A stretch of DNA of 64,000 bases from Burkholderiales bacterium (GCA_020697255.1 JAJFBE010000001.1:248001-312000), one strand, 5' to 3'. Shown: positions 33,878 to 43,781, numbered from the stretch's first letter. Translations and numbers: made by a program. Notes: a model not told the origin generated them from the sequence alone.

Positions 33878-35248
33878 CTAACAGTTAGCCACGTTAACTG
33901 CTAGCCCCCCCAAAGACGTTTCTTTATACTGCATTTGCATATCACGTCCTGTTTGCATCATGGTTTTAATTACACTGTCTAAGCTTACCCTGCCAGGCTC
34001 TGGCTCAAGTAAAACCAGCTTTGCAATATCTATAGCCCGACTGGCAGCAACGCCATTTCGCTCAATACAAGGAATTTGTACCAAACCACCGATAGGATCA
34101 CACGTCATGCCCAGGCTGTGCTCCATTGCGATTTCAGCTGCTTTTTCTACCTGGCTGACACTTCCGCCTAATACAGCCGTTAATGCCCCGGCTGCCATTG
34201 AACAGGCAACCCCAATTTCTCCCTGACAGCCAACTTCTGCTGCAGAAATTGAGGCACCAAACTTATATAATAGACCTATGGTGCCTGCTGTTAGAATAAA
34301 ATCTATTAGCTTGGCATCCGTCACATCTTCACAAAAATTGCGATAATATTCTAATACCCCGGGTATTGTTCCAGCCGCCCCGTTGGTTGGAGCAGTGACT
34401 ATTTTGCTAAATGCTGCATTTTCTTCATTAACCCCTATAGCGTAGGCCATAGCAGCTAATCGTTGTAATCCTGAATCAGTTTGTAAATTAGATTCATTTA
34501 TCTTTTCGTATAAACCTGGTGCACGCCTTCTTACATTTAATCCGCCAGGCAGTGTTCCAGGAGTACTGATACCACGCAAAACTGATTCATGCATCACATT
34601 AACAATATCCATTGCATCATGGCGTATTTGTTCTTCTGTTTGGATCGCCAGATGGTTTTTAAATGCTAAAGCGGCGATTGTCAGATTATCCCTCAAACAT
34701 AAAGCCATAAGTTCATCAGCAGTGCTAAATACGTAAGGTACCGAAGTATTATTATCAGCCAGTTTAGCCTCTTTTATTTGCTCCTGATCCAGGACAAACC
34801 CGCCACCCACAGAAAAATATTCCCGACACATTAATTCGTGCTGATCTTTGCCTAAAGCAATGAACCTGATTCCATTAGCATGCTGTGGTAAAAATTCTTT
34901 TTTATGAAGTAACATATCCGAGTCATAATTAAAACCAATATGGTGAATGCCTGCCAGATTTATTTTACCTGTAGTTTTAATCTGTTCAACTAATAGCATA
35001 AATTTATCCGGATTTACAGTTTTAGGATCTTCTCCGCATAAACCATTTAGTACTGCAAAAACCGTACCATGTCCCTCCCCGGTAAGCGCTAGAGAACCAA
35101 ATAAATGTACCTCGAGCCGGAATACTTTATCAAGCAAATTGTTACTTTTTAAGCGGTCAATAAATAAAAGCGCCGCTTTCATCGGCCCGATTGTATGTGA
35201 ACTGGAAGGGCCAATGCCAATACTAAACATATCTAATGCATTTAACAT
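33878..35248 (-). CDS. sdaA: L-serine ammonia-lyase, single-chain iron-sulfur type
   Basis: 456 residues, the normal length of the [4Fe-4S] L-serine dehydratase (serine to pyruvate plus ammonia). It begins with S-I-G-I-G-P-S-S-S-H-T-I-G-P-M and contains the cluster cysteines in V-G-C-Q-G-E-I-G-V-A-C-S, T-C-D-P-I-G-G and near the end (V-N-V-A-N-C). The catalytic centre also uses the C-terminal region with N-G-V-A-A-S-R-A. No neighbour in serine metabolism is seen; it stands between a PAS regulator and mgtA, all on the minus strand, 72 bp from mgtA. Confidence 0.95.
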   Translation of the reverse strand: MLNALDMFSIGIGPSSSHTIGPMKAALLFIDRLKSNNLLDKVFRLEVHLFGSLALTGEGHGTVFAVLNGLCGEDPKTVNPDKFMLLVEQIKTTGKINLAGIHHIGFNYDSDMLLHKKEFLPQHANGIRFIALGKDQHELMCREYFSVGGGFVLDQEQIKEAKLADNNTSVPYVFSTADELMALCLRDNLTIAALAFKNHLAIQTEEQIRHDAMDIVNVMHESVLRGISTPGTLPGGLNVRRRAPGLYEKINESNLQTDSGLQRLAAMAYAIGVNEENAAFSKIVTAPTNGAAGTIPGVLEYYRNFCEDVTDAKLIDFILTAGTIGLLYKFGASISAAEVGCQGEIGVACSMAAGALTAVLGGSVSQVEKAAEIAMEHSLGMTCDPIGGLVQIPCIERNGVAASRAIDIAKLVLLEPEPGRVSLDSVIKTMMQTGRDMQMQYKETSLGGLAVNVANC

Positions 35249-35320
35249 ATTAAAACTGCTCGCCTAAATCTTTAATAACTGTGCCATATATAATGTTCTC
35301 CCTTTATAGCCAGGCAGTAA

Positions 35321-38098
35321 TTATTGCCAGCCATATTTGCGTACATATATATTTTTCATAAACTGTACTAGCAATAAATAACCGCCAACTAAGCCAACTA
35401 GCCAAATAAAGTAGCTAAATGGTAAATGCTGCATCTGCATATATACTGCAAATGGATGGAACATTGGGAAGCTTAAACCAACGCTTAGGATTAATATCAT
35501 CATAGCAACCATTGAAATAGATGCCTGGCTTTGAATAAACGGAATCTTCCTGGTCCTAATCATATGCACAATCATGGTTTGCGTAAACAGGCTCTCGATA
35601 AACCAACCGGATTGGAATAGTGTTGCGTGAGCCTGAGTATTTGCACCATAAAAATACCACATAACTAAAAATGTAGCAATATCGAAAATAGAACTAAGTG
35701 GGCCAAAAAATAACATAAAACGTTTGAGTTCGGATGGATCCCATTTTTGTGGCCTACTTATAAATTCTTTATCTACATTATCAAACGGAATAGCTATTTG
35801 CGAAATATCATAAAGTAGGTTTAAAACCAATAACTGCATCGGCAACATTGGTAAAAATGGTAAAAATGCTGAAGCAATTAATACACTAAATACGTTCCCA
35901 AAATTTGAACTAGCCGTAATTTTTATGTATTTGAGCATATTGGCAAAAGTTTTGCGCCCTTCTTCTACACCACGCTCCAAAACCATCAAACTCTTTTCCA
36001 GTAAAATTATATCTGCTGCCTCTTTAGCAATATCAACTGCCGAATCAACCGAAATACCTATATCTGCAACGCGTAAAGCCGCAGCATCATTAATACCGTC
36101 GCCAAGGAAACCAACCGTGTGACCTTTATCATGTAAAATCATTACAATACGTTCTTTATGCGCCGGAGTTAGTTTGGCAAATACGGTTGTATCCTCAGCA
36201 ATTCTGGATAATTCTTCATCGGATAACCGATCAATTTGTGAGCCAAGTAGCATGCCTTCAACATCCAAACCAACTTCACGACAAACCTTGGCTGTAACCA
36301 ATTCATTATCCCCGGTTAGGATTTTCACCGCCACACCATGTTTGTTTAGCGCTTCAATTGCTGGCTTAGTAGTTTCTTTTGGCGGATCCAAAAATGCAAT
36401 ATAACCGACTAAAACCATATCTTTTTCATCGGCAACACTATAAGTAGACTTACCTTGTGGATAACTCTTTGAAGCAATGGCAATAACTCTTAAACCATCA
36501 GCATTTAACTGCCCGGTAACTTCCAGAAGTTCAGTTAATAACTCATCGGTTAGAGGCAGGATATTTTCATTATGGTATGCAGAATTACAGCAACTTAAAA
36601 TCTCCTCAACTGCACCTTTGCAAATCAGGATATGACTGGCTTCTTTGTCCGATACGACAACCGACATTCTACGCCTTTGGAAATCAAACGGAACCTCATC
36701 AACTTTGGTGTATTTTTTTACCAAATCAGGAATATCACCAAAATTAGCTCTTTCAAGTACTGCAACATCAAGTAAATTTTTTAACCCGGTTTGGTAATAA
36801 CTATTTAGGTATGCATACTCCAGTACATCATCATATTCTTCACCAAAAATATTGGTATGACGCTCCAGGCAAATCTTATCCTGGGTTAGTGTACCAGTCT
36901 TATCCGTACATAAAATATCCATCGCTCCAAAGTTTTGTATTGCATCCAAACGCTTGACAATAACTTTTTCCCGGGCCATAGCTACCGCTCCCTTAGCTAA
37001 GGTAGAGGTTACAATCATGGGCAACATCTCAGGAGTTAGAGCTACAGCAATTGATAGTGCAAATAATGCTGCATCCATCCAGTCATGCTTGGTAAAACCG
37101 TTTAGCAAAAATACTATTGGCGCCATTATTAGCATGAAGTAAATTAAAAGCCAGCTAACTTTATTAATTCCGACCTGGAATGAAGTTTCGACTACTTCCT
37201 GGCTAATTACTTTATCCGCAAGAGAGCCAAATACCGTATGTCGACCTGTAGTAAGTACAATCGCACGGGCAGAACCACTGACAACAGTTGTACCCATAAA
37301 AGCTATGTTTTCCAGCTCAAGCGAATCTTTATTCCCACTTTTTAATGGTAGGGAAAATTTTTCAACCGGGAGTGATTCACCAGTTAGAGTTGCCTGGGAC
37401 ACAAACAGGTCTTTGGCACCCAAAATCCGCAGGTCAGCTGGAATCAGGTCACCGGCAGATAACATAACAATGTCACCGGGCACTATCTGGTTTATTGGGA
37501 CTTCAATTTTATTGGCACTGGCATTATATAAATTAGCATTTACCTGGCGTTCATACATAGCAATTGTTTCATCGTCTTCGTCTTCAATGCGTAAAACTGT
37601 TGCGGTAGTACTCACCATTTCTTTTAATTTGTCTGCAGCGTTATTTGAACGTTGTTCCTGGACAAAACGAAGTACCGTAGAGATGATAATCATGGAACTT
37701 AAAACTACAATCCCCCGAATATCATCCGTAATAATATAAAATATATCCAGAAATGTCAGTAGCAAGTTAAATGGATTTTTATAGCAGAGCCATAAATGTT
37801 TGTACCAGGAGAGCTGTTCTTGTTTTTCGATTTCGTTATAGCCATGAAGTGCTAGTTTTTCTTCAACTTTGCTCTCGGTTAAACCACCAATATTTGCATT
37901 TAATCTTGAAAATAACTCTTCTTCACTGGCGTAAGCTGATTCGATTATGTTTTGGGTGATATTTGCTGCCAGGTTACTACGAACAACATCATAGTTTTCA
38001 TCAAGTAAATTGGGGTCACCACTAAATTGGCGGCGGCGAGTAAAACGATTGTCAAAAAAAGCGATCAGGCGGCCTTTAAATAGACTTATTACATTCAT
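35321..38098 (-). CDS. mgtA: Magnesium-transporting P-type ATPase (P3B)
   Basis: 925 residues, inner-membrane ATPase. Motifs in order: T-L-T-G-E-S (actuator), C-T-D-K-T-G-T-L-T with the phosphorylated Asp, K-G-A-V-E-E-I (nucleotide-binding domain), T-G-D-N, and G-D-G-I-N-D-A-A-A-L (hinge). The C-terminal membrane segments carry the MgtA-type N-L-L-Y-D-I-S-Q-I-A-I-P. Length and the short N-terminal cytoplasmic tail match MgtA/MgtB. The spacer to the divergent hldE1 is only about 50 bp to the first in-frame codon, so no long Mg2+-sensing leader RNA of the Salmonella type fits upstream. Confidence 0.94.
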   Translation of the reverse strand: MNVISLFKGRLIAFFDNRFTRRRQFSGDPNLLDENYDVVRSNLAANITQNIIESAYASEEELFSRLNANIGGLTESKVEEKLALHGYNEIEKQEQLSWYKHLWLCYKNPFNLLLTFLDIFYIITDDIRGIVVLSSMIIISTVLRFVQEQRSNNAADKLKEMVSTTATVLRIEDEDDETIAMYERQVNANLYNASANKIEVPINQIVPGDIVMLSAGDLIPADLRILGAKDLFVSQATLTGESLPVEKFSLPLKSGNKDSLELENIAFMGTTVVSGSARAIVLTTGRHTVFGSLADKVISQEVVETSFQVGINKVSWLLIYFMLIMAPIVFLLNGFTKHDWMDAALFALSIAVALTPEMLPMIVTSTLAKGAVAMAREKVIVKRLDAIQNFGAMDILCTDKTGTLTQDKICLERHTNIFGEEYDDVLEYAYLNSYYQTGLKNLLDVAVLERANFGDIPDLVKKYTKVDEVPFDFQRRRMSVVVSDKEASHILICKGAVEEILSCCNSAYHNENILPLTDELLTELLEVTGQLNADGLRVIAIASKSYPQGKSTYSVADEKDMVLVGYIAFLDPPKETTKPAIEALNKHGVAVKILTGDNELVTAKVCREVGLDVEGMLLGSQIDRLSDEELSRIAEDTTVFAKLTPAHKERIVMILHDKGHTVGFLGDGINDAAALRVADIGISVDSAVDIAKEAADIILLEKSLMVLERGVEEGRKTFANMLKYIKITASSNFGNVFSVLIASAFLPFLPMLPMQLLVLNLLYDISQIAIPFDNVDKEFISRPQKWDPSELKRFMLFFGPLSSIFDIATFLVMWYFYGANTQAHATLFQSGWFIESLFTQTMIVHMIRTRKIPFIQSQASISMVAMMILILSVGLSFPMFHPFAVYMQMQHLPFSYFIWLVGLVGGYLLLVQFMKNIYVRKYGWQ

Positions 38099-38169
38099 AA
38101 GTAAAGCTCCTTTCTCGCAAAAACTTTATAAACATTGACTACTAGATCATGCTTGTAGCACGCGTTATT

Positions 38170-38193
38170 GTAGCATTTTATGGTACAATCCGG
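38170..38193 (+). promoter_or_regulatory. Extended -10 promoter before hldE1
   Basis: TATGGTACAAT gives a TGG-TACAAT extended -10 about 35 bp upstream of the GTG start, with TTATTG about 17 bp earlier as a weak -35. This supports the downstream GTG as the start of hldE1 since the promoter lies inside the longer frame. Confidence 0.5.
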
Positions 38194-38223
38194 GCAGGAT
38201 TTAACAGTTATACAGGTGATAAT

Positions 38224-39204
38224 GTGGTATTAAATGATATTACTTTAGGCAAAATTAAGCAATCTTTAAATAAAAATAAAATTTTAGTAGTTGGCGATGT
38301 TATGCTTGATCGCTATTGGTTTGGTGATGTAAGCCGTATCTCACCGGAGGCGCCGGTGCCAATTGCTAAAATTGATAAAACTGATGACCGTCCGGGCGGA
38401 GCTGCCAACGTTGCCAGAAATATTGCCAGTCTTAACGGAAATGTTACTCTGCTCTCGGTTGTCGGTAATGACGAACCGGCAATAACCTTAAAAGAAATAC
38501 TTGCCAAAGATAAGGTGGAAGCCATATTAAAATCGGATAATACTATTCGTACAATTGTAAAATTACGTGTCCTGGCTCGTAACCAACAATTGATTCGTCT
38601 TGATTTTGAAGAAAACCCATCCCACGAGATTTTAAGTGAAGTACTTGGAGTCTACACTGAAATCATTGATAATTATGATACTGTTATTTTGTCAGACTAC
38701 GGTAAAGGCGGCTTAAGTCATGCAGCAAAAATGATTGAGATTGCTAAAGCCCACAATAAGCGTATACTTATTGATCCTAAAGGCAACGATTATTCTAAAT
38801 ATCAGCACGCTACCTTAATTACCCCGAATAAAAGTGAATTTAGAGATGCGGTTGGTATATGGCAAAATGAAGCGGAGTTTAAACAAAAAGCCATTGATTT
38901 AAAAAACAAACTAAACCTTGATTATTTGTTAGTTACGCGTAGCGACGAAGGTATGAGCTTATTTAATAGCCATTTACAGTCTGATTACCCAACAGTAGCC
39001 CATGAAGTATATGATGTATCCGGTGCCGGCGATACTGTAATTGCAACATTAGGGTTAATGTTAGCTAATGAAATTCCCATTGAAGAAGCAGTAATGCTGG
39101 CAAATATTGCTGCCGGGATTGTCGTAGCTAAAGTTGGTACTGCAACGCTTAATCTGGATGAATTGGTTCATCAGCTAAAGCTATTGGGCTACAAAATGGA
39201 CTAA
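38224..39204 (+). CDS. hldE1/rfaE1: D-glycero-beta-D-manno-heptose-7-phosphate kinase, single-domain
   Basis: 326 residues from GTG 38224, chosen because AGGTGA sits 4 nt upstream; a frame from 38149 would add 25 residues across a promoter. PfkB fold: G-D-V-M-L-D-R-Y-W-F-G (start), R-P-G-G-A-A-N-V-A-R-N, L-S-D-Y-G-K-G, and V-S-G-A-G-D-T with the catalytic Asp. It phosphorylates heptose-7-phosphate on O-1 in ADP-heptose synthesis for lipopolysaccharide. The nucleotidyltransferase domain fused in E. coli HldE is absent, so a separate hldE2/hldC is expected elsewhere. This split form is common in beta-proteobacteria. Confidence 0.9.
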   Translation: MVLNDITLGKIKQSLNKNKILVVGDVMLDRYWFGDVSRISPEAPVPIAKIDKTDDRPGGAANVARNIASLNGNVTLLSVVGNDEPAITLKEILAKDKVEAILKSDNTIRTIVKLRVLARNQQLIRLDFEENPSHEILSEVLGVYTEIIDNYDTVILSDYGKGGLSHAAKMIEIAKAHNKRILIDPKGNDYSKYQHATLITPNKSEFRDAVGIWQNEAEFKQKAIDLKNKLNLDYLLVTRSDEGMSLFNSHLQSDYPTVAHEVYDVSGAGDTVIATLGLMLANEIPIEEAVMLANIAAGIVVAKVGTATLNLDELVHQLKLLGYKMD

Positions 39205-39445
39205 AATTACATGTGTAAGACTCTCATGATTATCTTCTAAACTATTCATTTTAATAATAATGGTATCAAATCAAGCATAATAGCTTTTTCAACGAGTTGG
39301 CTTATATTAAAAACTTCAAATTTTGGGTACAACTTTTTATTTATGGTAGCATTTATCGTGCTATCAGAAACAGGATTATTTTCCATAATAGTAATGATCT
39401 TAGCAGGTGAGTAGACCAGCGGAACTTCCCCACCAGCCTCTCGCA

Positions 39446-39479
39446 GAACTGTACGTGATACTCTCATATCATACAGCTC
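39446..39479 (-). ncRNA. Group II intron domain V (catalytic hairpin)
   Basis: 34 nt read on the minus strand: begins GAGCTGTATG, loop GAGAG region, ends CGTACAGTTC. GAGCUGUA pairs with UACAGUUC, and AGC at positions 2-4 is the catalytic triad. The RT stop codon lies only 3 nt upstream, so the linker between domain IV and V is very short. A conserved stem with GGCTGGTGGGGAAGTTCC follows. Confidence 0.85.
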
Positions 39480-39482
39480 CCA

Positions 39483-40739
39483 TTAAATGAACACTTCCGT
39501 TATACCTATTTTCCAATGTACAAATAAATACGCGTTATTCTTTGCCAGGTTTACTATCTGCTTTATAGCTGAATTTTTCCTGCACCTGAACTTTTCATGC
39601 TTACTCATATACCACCTAACCAATGTACCATTTATTTTCTTGAGTACATTAACTAGGGCAGACGGTGTATACTTACCATAGTAATTTATCCACCCTCTTA
39701 TCCTTGGATTCAACCATGTTGCTATTTGCTTTAGGTTTAAGTCACTCCTATTCCTTATGCGGGATGCCCTTATTTCTTGCAGTATGCTCTTTTCTGCTTT
39801 AGAACTAATTGCTGGTAGAAAGCTAGTGAACACCTGCTTGGTGTTCTTATTTTCTGCCGACCGTGCCCTAAATTCATAACCCATAAATACAAACTTTGTT
39901 TCTCCTTGATAAGCCTCCGTGCGATTGCCATCTTTACAATAAACAATCTTAGTCTTATCCGGATGAATTTCCAGTTTGCATTCATTAAACCTCTGTTTCA
40001 GCTCCACCAATAAGGTTTCCGCCTGTTCTTTGGTTTGGGTGTGGCAGATTCCATCATCTGCATAACGACACCATTTTGCCTCCGGGTAATTCTTAGTCAT
40101 CCAGATATCAAATACATAGTGTAGAAATAGGTTGCTTAATAATGGACTTATAACACCTCCTTGCGGAGTACCGGAGTCTCTGTTTTTAATAGTTCCGTCC
40201 GGCAACTCCAGAGGTGCCTTTATCCACCTCTCTACGTACAACAATATACTTTTGTTTTCAGTATGATGCCGTACTGCTTTCATTAATAGCTCATGGTCTA
40301 TGTTATCAAACAGCCCCCGAATATCAAATTCTATGAGCCAGTCATATTGCCAGCATCTTTTCCTGGTAACTCCTACCGTATCCAGAGCCGATTTATTCGG
40401 TCTGTATCCATAAGAATCTTCTAGAAAGTGTGGCTCCACATATGGCTCAAACATTAATTTGATTGTCATTTGTGCTATTCGATCCGATACTGTAGGTACG
40501 CCCAGTAGTCTTGTTCCTCCTTGCTTCTTGGGTATTTCTACACCTCTTACCGCAGGTGGAAAGTAGCTGCCTGAGCTTAACCTATTCCATATCTTGTACA
40601 GGTTCTTATCTCGCTTTTTGTCAAACTCTTCCAGTGATTCCCGGTCTACACCAGCTCCACCTTTATTAGCTTTGACTACGTTATAAACTTTCCATACTAA
40701 CACTTTTGGTATATCAAATGGTTTTGGTCTGTCCAACAC
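39483..40739 (-). CDS. ltrA: Group II intron reverse transcriptase/maturase
   Basis: 418 residues. RT motifs: A-G-V-D (RT1 region), G-Y-R-P-N-K-S-A (RT2-3), D-I-R-G-L-F-D-N-I-D-H (RT3 with catalytic Asp), G-T-P-Q-G-G-V-I-S-P-L-L-S-N (RT4), C-R-Y-A-D-D-G (RT5 active site) and the maturase region G-W-I-N-Y-Y-G-K-Y (domain X). There is no C-terminal HNH endonuclease domain, so priming from nascent DNA is expected. All catalytic residues are present, so the intron could still be mobile and able to splice. Confidence 0.93.
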   Translation of the reverse strand: MLDRPKPFDIPKVLVWKVYNVVKANKGGAGVDRESLEEFDKKRDKNLYKIWNRLSSGSYFPPAVRGVEIPKKQGGTRLLGVPTVSDRIAQMTIKLMFEPYVEPHFLEDSYGYRPNKSALDTVGVTRKRCWQYDWLIEFDIRGLFDNIDHELLMKAVRHHTENKSILLYVERWIKAPLELPDGTIKNRDSGTPQGGVISPLLSNLFLHYVFDIWMTKNYPEAKWCRYADDGICHTQTKEQAETLLVELKQRFNECKLEIHPDKTKIVYCKDGNRTEAYQGETKFVFMGYEFRARSAENKNTKQVFTSFLPAISSKAEKSILQEIRASRIRNRSDLNLKQIATWLNPRIRGWINYYGKYTPSALVNVLKKINGTLVRWYMSKHEKFRCRKNSAIKQIVNLAKNNAYLFVHWKIGITEVFI

Positions 40740-41224
40740 TTATCCTCTTTTAAAGTTTCGTATTTGATAACCTCATCTAATGTTGCCCCTTCGCTAATTT
40801 ACCATTACAGCAAACTTCAAGCACTACTACGAGCAACTCCGCCACAGTTCCTGACATTGATACTCTCACTCTTATGATTGTTGCCACTTGAGTTTCTCTC
40901 TTTTACATTCAGGCGACTGCTTCCCGCAGTTCCACATTAAAGCCTGAACTATGATCATGCCTCCTTTACACCGAACGCCACATACACAGTAAACAGGTTC
41001 CCTGTATGTTTATCTCAGGATAAGAAATAGACCCTGATTTCGACGTTACTTGTCCCTAACGATGCTTCAACAGAGGTTCAGCTTTATTCATCTTCCTAGC
41101 TCGTACCTCGCCCAACTAGTTTGGACTTTCCCTAACGCTCACCACCATTGCTCTTTACAACAGCAGCTTAGGGTGGTTTGTAACCAACTCCTGCAAGCCG
41201 ATTACGATGGGCCTTCCATCATCT
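40740..41224 (-). other. 5' structured RNA part of the group II intron (domains I-III)
   Basis: No gene. This is intron sequence upstream of the reverse transcriptase, where domains I to III must lie. I do not resolve individual stems beyond the G+C-richer blocks compared with the surroundings (for example AGGTTCAGC and GGTGGTTTG areas). Confidence 0.6.
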
Positions 41225-41578
41225 TTAATGTAGCTTAGCTACGGCACACATTTCTTTTGGCGATTTATTTAATGATAGAAAGTATAAAATTTGCCTCTCG
41301 CGTTTAGTAAGCTTCATTTGCCTGCCTATTTCAGTGATAGGTAGTCCAATACCAGTTGTTTGGTGTAATTCTGCTATTCTGAAGGCTTGTATATCATGCA
41401 TCATTTTATTTATAAAATTCGTAACCCTTGCCTGAGATTCTTTCTCTGCCAGAAGTATCTTGTTTTCCTTAGCCTTCTGTTCATTTTCAAATCTAACGTG
41501 CTCCATTTCTGTTTTTAATGTCTCGTTTTCCCAAAGGATTTGATTAAACTTTGTTTTTTGATTCTCTTTTTTCTTCAT

Positions 41579-42116
41579 TTTGATTTATAATAAAAAACTA
41601 GCATTAAATTGTTATGTTGATTAATAATTCTATTTACTTCACTTTTAGTAGAGAGTTATCCTGCTGCATATGTAATAGGTTAAAGTTATTATATTGATGA
41701 AGACTCTTGTCAATCACTACATCGTAGTGACGTTCTACAAAGCACTCGTAAATGCTTTCTTCGATTTTTGAATCTTCATGAATATAATATTTTGATTTTT
41801 TATGTAATAAAAAGCTTAACTAAAATTACATGCGTGAAGATTCTTTAATTCTTAACGAATCTGACATCTCGATACATTTATTAAAATGTATATCCATCAT
41901 CACAGAATCCTCACATATATACTCCTCTACATTAAATTTCCATATTACTTAAATTTATTTATCTATTAAGCTTAACATATGTTATAATCTGTAACTATAA
42001 TCCACTAAAAACCATAAACATATATTATAAAAGCAATATGTTTATTATTTATAATAAAGTAAGGTATTATATAACAAATTTTTCCTGATGTCAATATTTT
42101 TTATAAAAAGGCTATA
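41579..42116. other. Intergenic region between divergent regulators, with repeat copy
   Basis: 538 bp, AT-rich. It contains the second full hairpin repeat (41697-41781) and a degenerate related inverted repeat (GTGAAGATTC...GAATCCTCAC, about 41832-41926). Near the XRE gene lie ATATGTTTATTATTTATAATAAAG blocks that may form its promoter. No open frame with family features is seen. Confidence 0.5.
41697..41781. repeat. Dispersed hairpin repeat, copy 2
   Basis: Begins ATGAAGACTC, ends GAATCTTCAT, and shares GTTCTACAAAGCACTCG and TAAATGCTTTCTTCGA with copy 1 at 2137-2221. Inside is a perfect hairpin TCACTAC-ATC-GTAGTGA that copy 1 has only in decayed form. Both copies sit near XRE-family regulators of the signalling loci. 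Confidence 0.6.
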
Positions 42117-42785
42117 ATGCAAAACAGTATAGAAGTTAAATCAATTGATAATATTATTGAAAAGCTGCAAATACATATGCAACGTAATAAGCAAACCATG
42201 CACGGGCTTGCAAGCAGCATGGGTTTTGATTACCAGCCATTCTATCGGTTAATGACTAAAAAAAGTTTGCCAACCGTAGGTTCATTGGACCACATTGCCA
42301 GTAAACTAAATTGCAGTATTTCTGAATTAATTGCTGATGATGTTTTTTTGGATATAGCCAGCTTTGAGAGCATTGAAGATTATTTGGCAGGCAAACCATC
42401 AGATTTTATCCGGGTCTATATTCGTGGTGAAATGTTGCAAGATGCGGAAGAATGTATCGCAATAAAAACGAGTATAAATGAAACTGAGTATAATTTGAAT
42501 AATATACCCTACACTGTAAATACAAATGTTTATCAGCTGTTTACTGTAACCAGAAAAATTAATATAGATGGTTTTTTTATGGTGAAATACAAAAATAAGA
42601 CTACTATGCTTGAGGTGATAAATATAAGCAGTAAAATAATAACAGCAAAATATGATAACAAAATTATACAAATCGCGGTGGAAGATTTAATACCATACGC
42701 AAAATTTATTACCCACATCGAACTGCCCAACCAGTTTCAAAACACTGCATATGGCAAAATTGTTCTGGAAAACAACACAATGTAA
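42117..42785 (+). CDS. XRE-type HTH regulator of the three-member family (locus 3)
   Basis: 222 residues, ATG with AAAAGG at 7 nt. HTH_3 at about 12-75 with G-L-A-S-S-M-G-F-D-Y-Q-P-F-Y-R-L-M-T-K-K and S-I-S-E-L-I. The C-terminal family pattern is complete (V-F-L-D-I-A, I-D-G-F-F-M-V-K-Y, L-E-V-I-N-I-S-S-K, I-P-Y-A-K-F). It precedes the broken response regulator by 73 bp, the same order as XRE-RR in locus 1 and as inferred for locus 2. It appears intact, unlike its neighbours on both sides. Confidence 0.8.
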   Translation: MQNSIEVKSIDNIIEKLQIHMQRNKQTMHGLASSMGFDYQPFYRLMTKKSLPTVGSLDHIASKLNCSISELIADDVFLDIASFESIEDYLAGKPSDFIRVYIRGEMLQDAEECIAIKTSINETEYNLNNIPYTVNTNVYQLFTVTRKINIDGFFMVKYKNKTTMLEVINISSKIITAKYDNKIIQIAVEDLIPYAKFITHIELPNQFQNTAYGKIVLENNTM

Positions 42786-42858
42786 ATTTAACTCATTAGC
42801 TATTAAATGATCGGAAACTTTTAATTTTTAAAATCATAATTTTATAAAAGGCGTAGAT

Positions 42859-43781
42859 ATGAAAACAGTTCCTTTATTTTATTTTCCAACAACTTTAATG
42901 GCAGTAGATGACCAAGATACAATTCTTGATCTTCTGCAGCAGGAAATTGCGGTAATTTTAGGTTAATTACTGCAAAATCCCCTGATAAAGCAATTGAATT
43001 GATTAATAAACATGATAATTCTATAGTTATAAACTTCATAATAAATAGTAATGTAGATGATATACAACACGCAAATACATCAATGGTACAACTTGATTTT
43101 TCCAAGATTATCCAAATAGCTAATAATCCTGATCGATATAATACTCTAAGTGTGCTTATATGTGATCATATGATGCCGGATATGACAGGGATAGAATTAT
43201 GCAAGCGTTTAGCAAATAAAACGTTTAAAAAAATTCTATTAACCGGTATGGCTAATGAACATAGTGTAATTGAAGCCTTTAACTGGGGTATAATAAATAA
43301 ATACGTGAAGAAAAATGATGCAGATTCAATCAACGAATTAAAAAAACATATTAAAGATATGACCTTACAATATTTTATGGAATTATCTGAAAACCTAAAA
43401 ACAATATCTACAAAACTTACAATTTTATCGGACCCTCAATTTATAAGCTTTTTTGATAACTTAATAAATGAGCGAAATATTAGTGAATACTATCTAATTG
43501 ATAAAAACGGCTCCTATTTGCTAATTGATAATCATGGTAAAAAATCAGTTTTAGCCATAATGACAGATGAGAGTTTAGATGAATTTAGCGAATTCTTTGG
43601 TACGGAACCGAACGCTCAATATTATATGAGCCAGGTAAAACTTAGAAAAAGCATACCATTTTTTGGAATTGATATGAGCCCAACAAAAGTACCCTTAACT
43701 AAATGGGAGAAATGTTTCTTTACTGCAAATATATTAAACTGCGAGAATAAAACAATTTACTGGAGTATTTGCTCATGCTAA
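42859..43781 (+). pseudogene. Response regulator of the expanded-receiver family, frameshifted (locus 3)
   Basis: ATG 42859 opens the family N-terminus (L-F-Y-F-P-T-T-L-M-A-V-D-D-Q) but ends at TAA 42964-42966. The continuation (C-G-N-F-R-L-I-T-A-K-S-P-D-K-A-I) runs in another frame from about 42950 to 43781, so one nucleotide was lost or gained near 42945-42955. The rest is good: L-I-C-D-H-M-M-P-D-M-T-G with the phospho-Asp, K-K-I-L-L-T-G, Y-V-K-K, the long insertion before it, and the C-terminal Y-Y-L-I-D-K-N-G-S-Y-L-L-I-D and I-P-F-F-G-I motifs. Without the first strand and acidic pair the receiver would not work. Confidence 0.82.

Larger units (their letters stand above)
39407..41249 (-). 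mobile_element. Group II intron
   Basis: About 1.84 kb. The 5' end reads GTGTGCC (41249 leftward), matching the GUGYG start consensus. The 3' end has domain V and a domain VI-like stem ending C-T-A-C-T-C-A-C. It carries one reverse transcriptase gene in domain IV. Boundaries could be off by one nucleotide (39406 or 39407; 41249 or 41250). It is a retroelement that moves by retrohoming with its RT/maturase. Confidence 0.85.
39246..41578 (-). pseudogene. LuxR-like regulator gene interrupted by a group II intron
   Basis: 5' exon 41250-41578 and 3' exon 39246-39406. Together they code a coiled-coil N-terminus (rich in E-N-E, K-A-K-E-N-K), then L-T-K-R-E-R-Q-I-L-Y-F-L-S-L-N-K-S-P-K-E, and after the intron A-K-I-I-T-I-M, T-I-N-A-T-I-N-K-K-L-Y, N-I-S-Q-L-V-E-K-A. 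Alignment to the gene at 32920-33714 across the junction needs no gap. The PAS domain of that paralogue is missing here. Intron and gene share the same strand, so splicing could restore a functional mRNA; whether it does so in frame depends on a 1-nt choice of boundary. It is divergent from the XRE gene at 42117. Confidence 0.75.

Noticed and set aside
38099-38148. Mg2+ riboswitch-type leader for mgtA
   Set aside because: Only about 50-120 bp separate mgtA from the divergent hldE1 start and promoter, too little for the known long leader, and no stem-loop series is visible.
38149-38223. Longer N-terminus for hldE1
   Set aside because: The extension overlaps a promoter-like extended -10 and lacks a ribosome site, while GTG 38224 has AGGTGA at 4 nt and fits family length.
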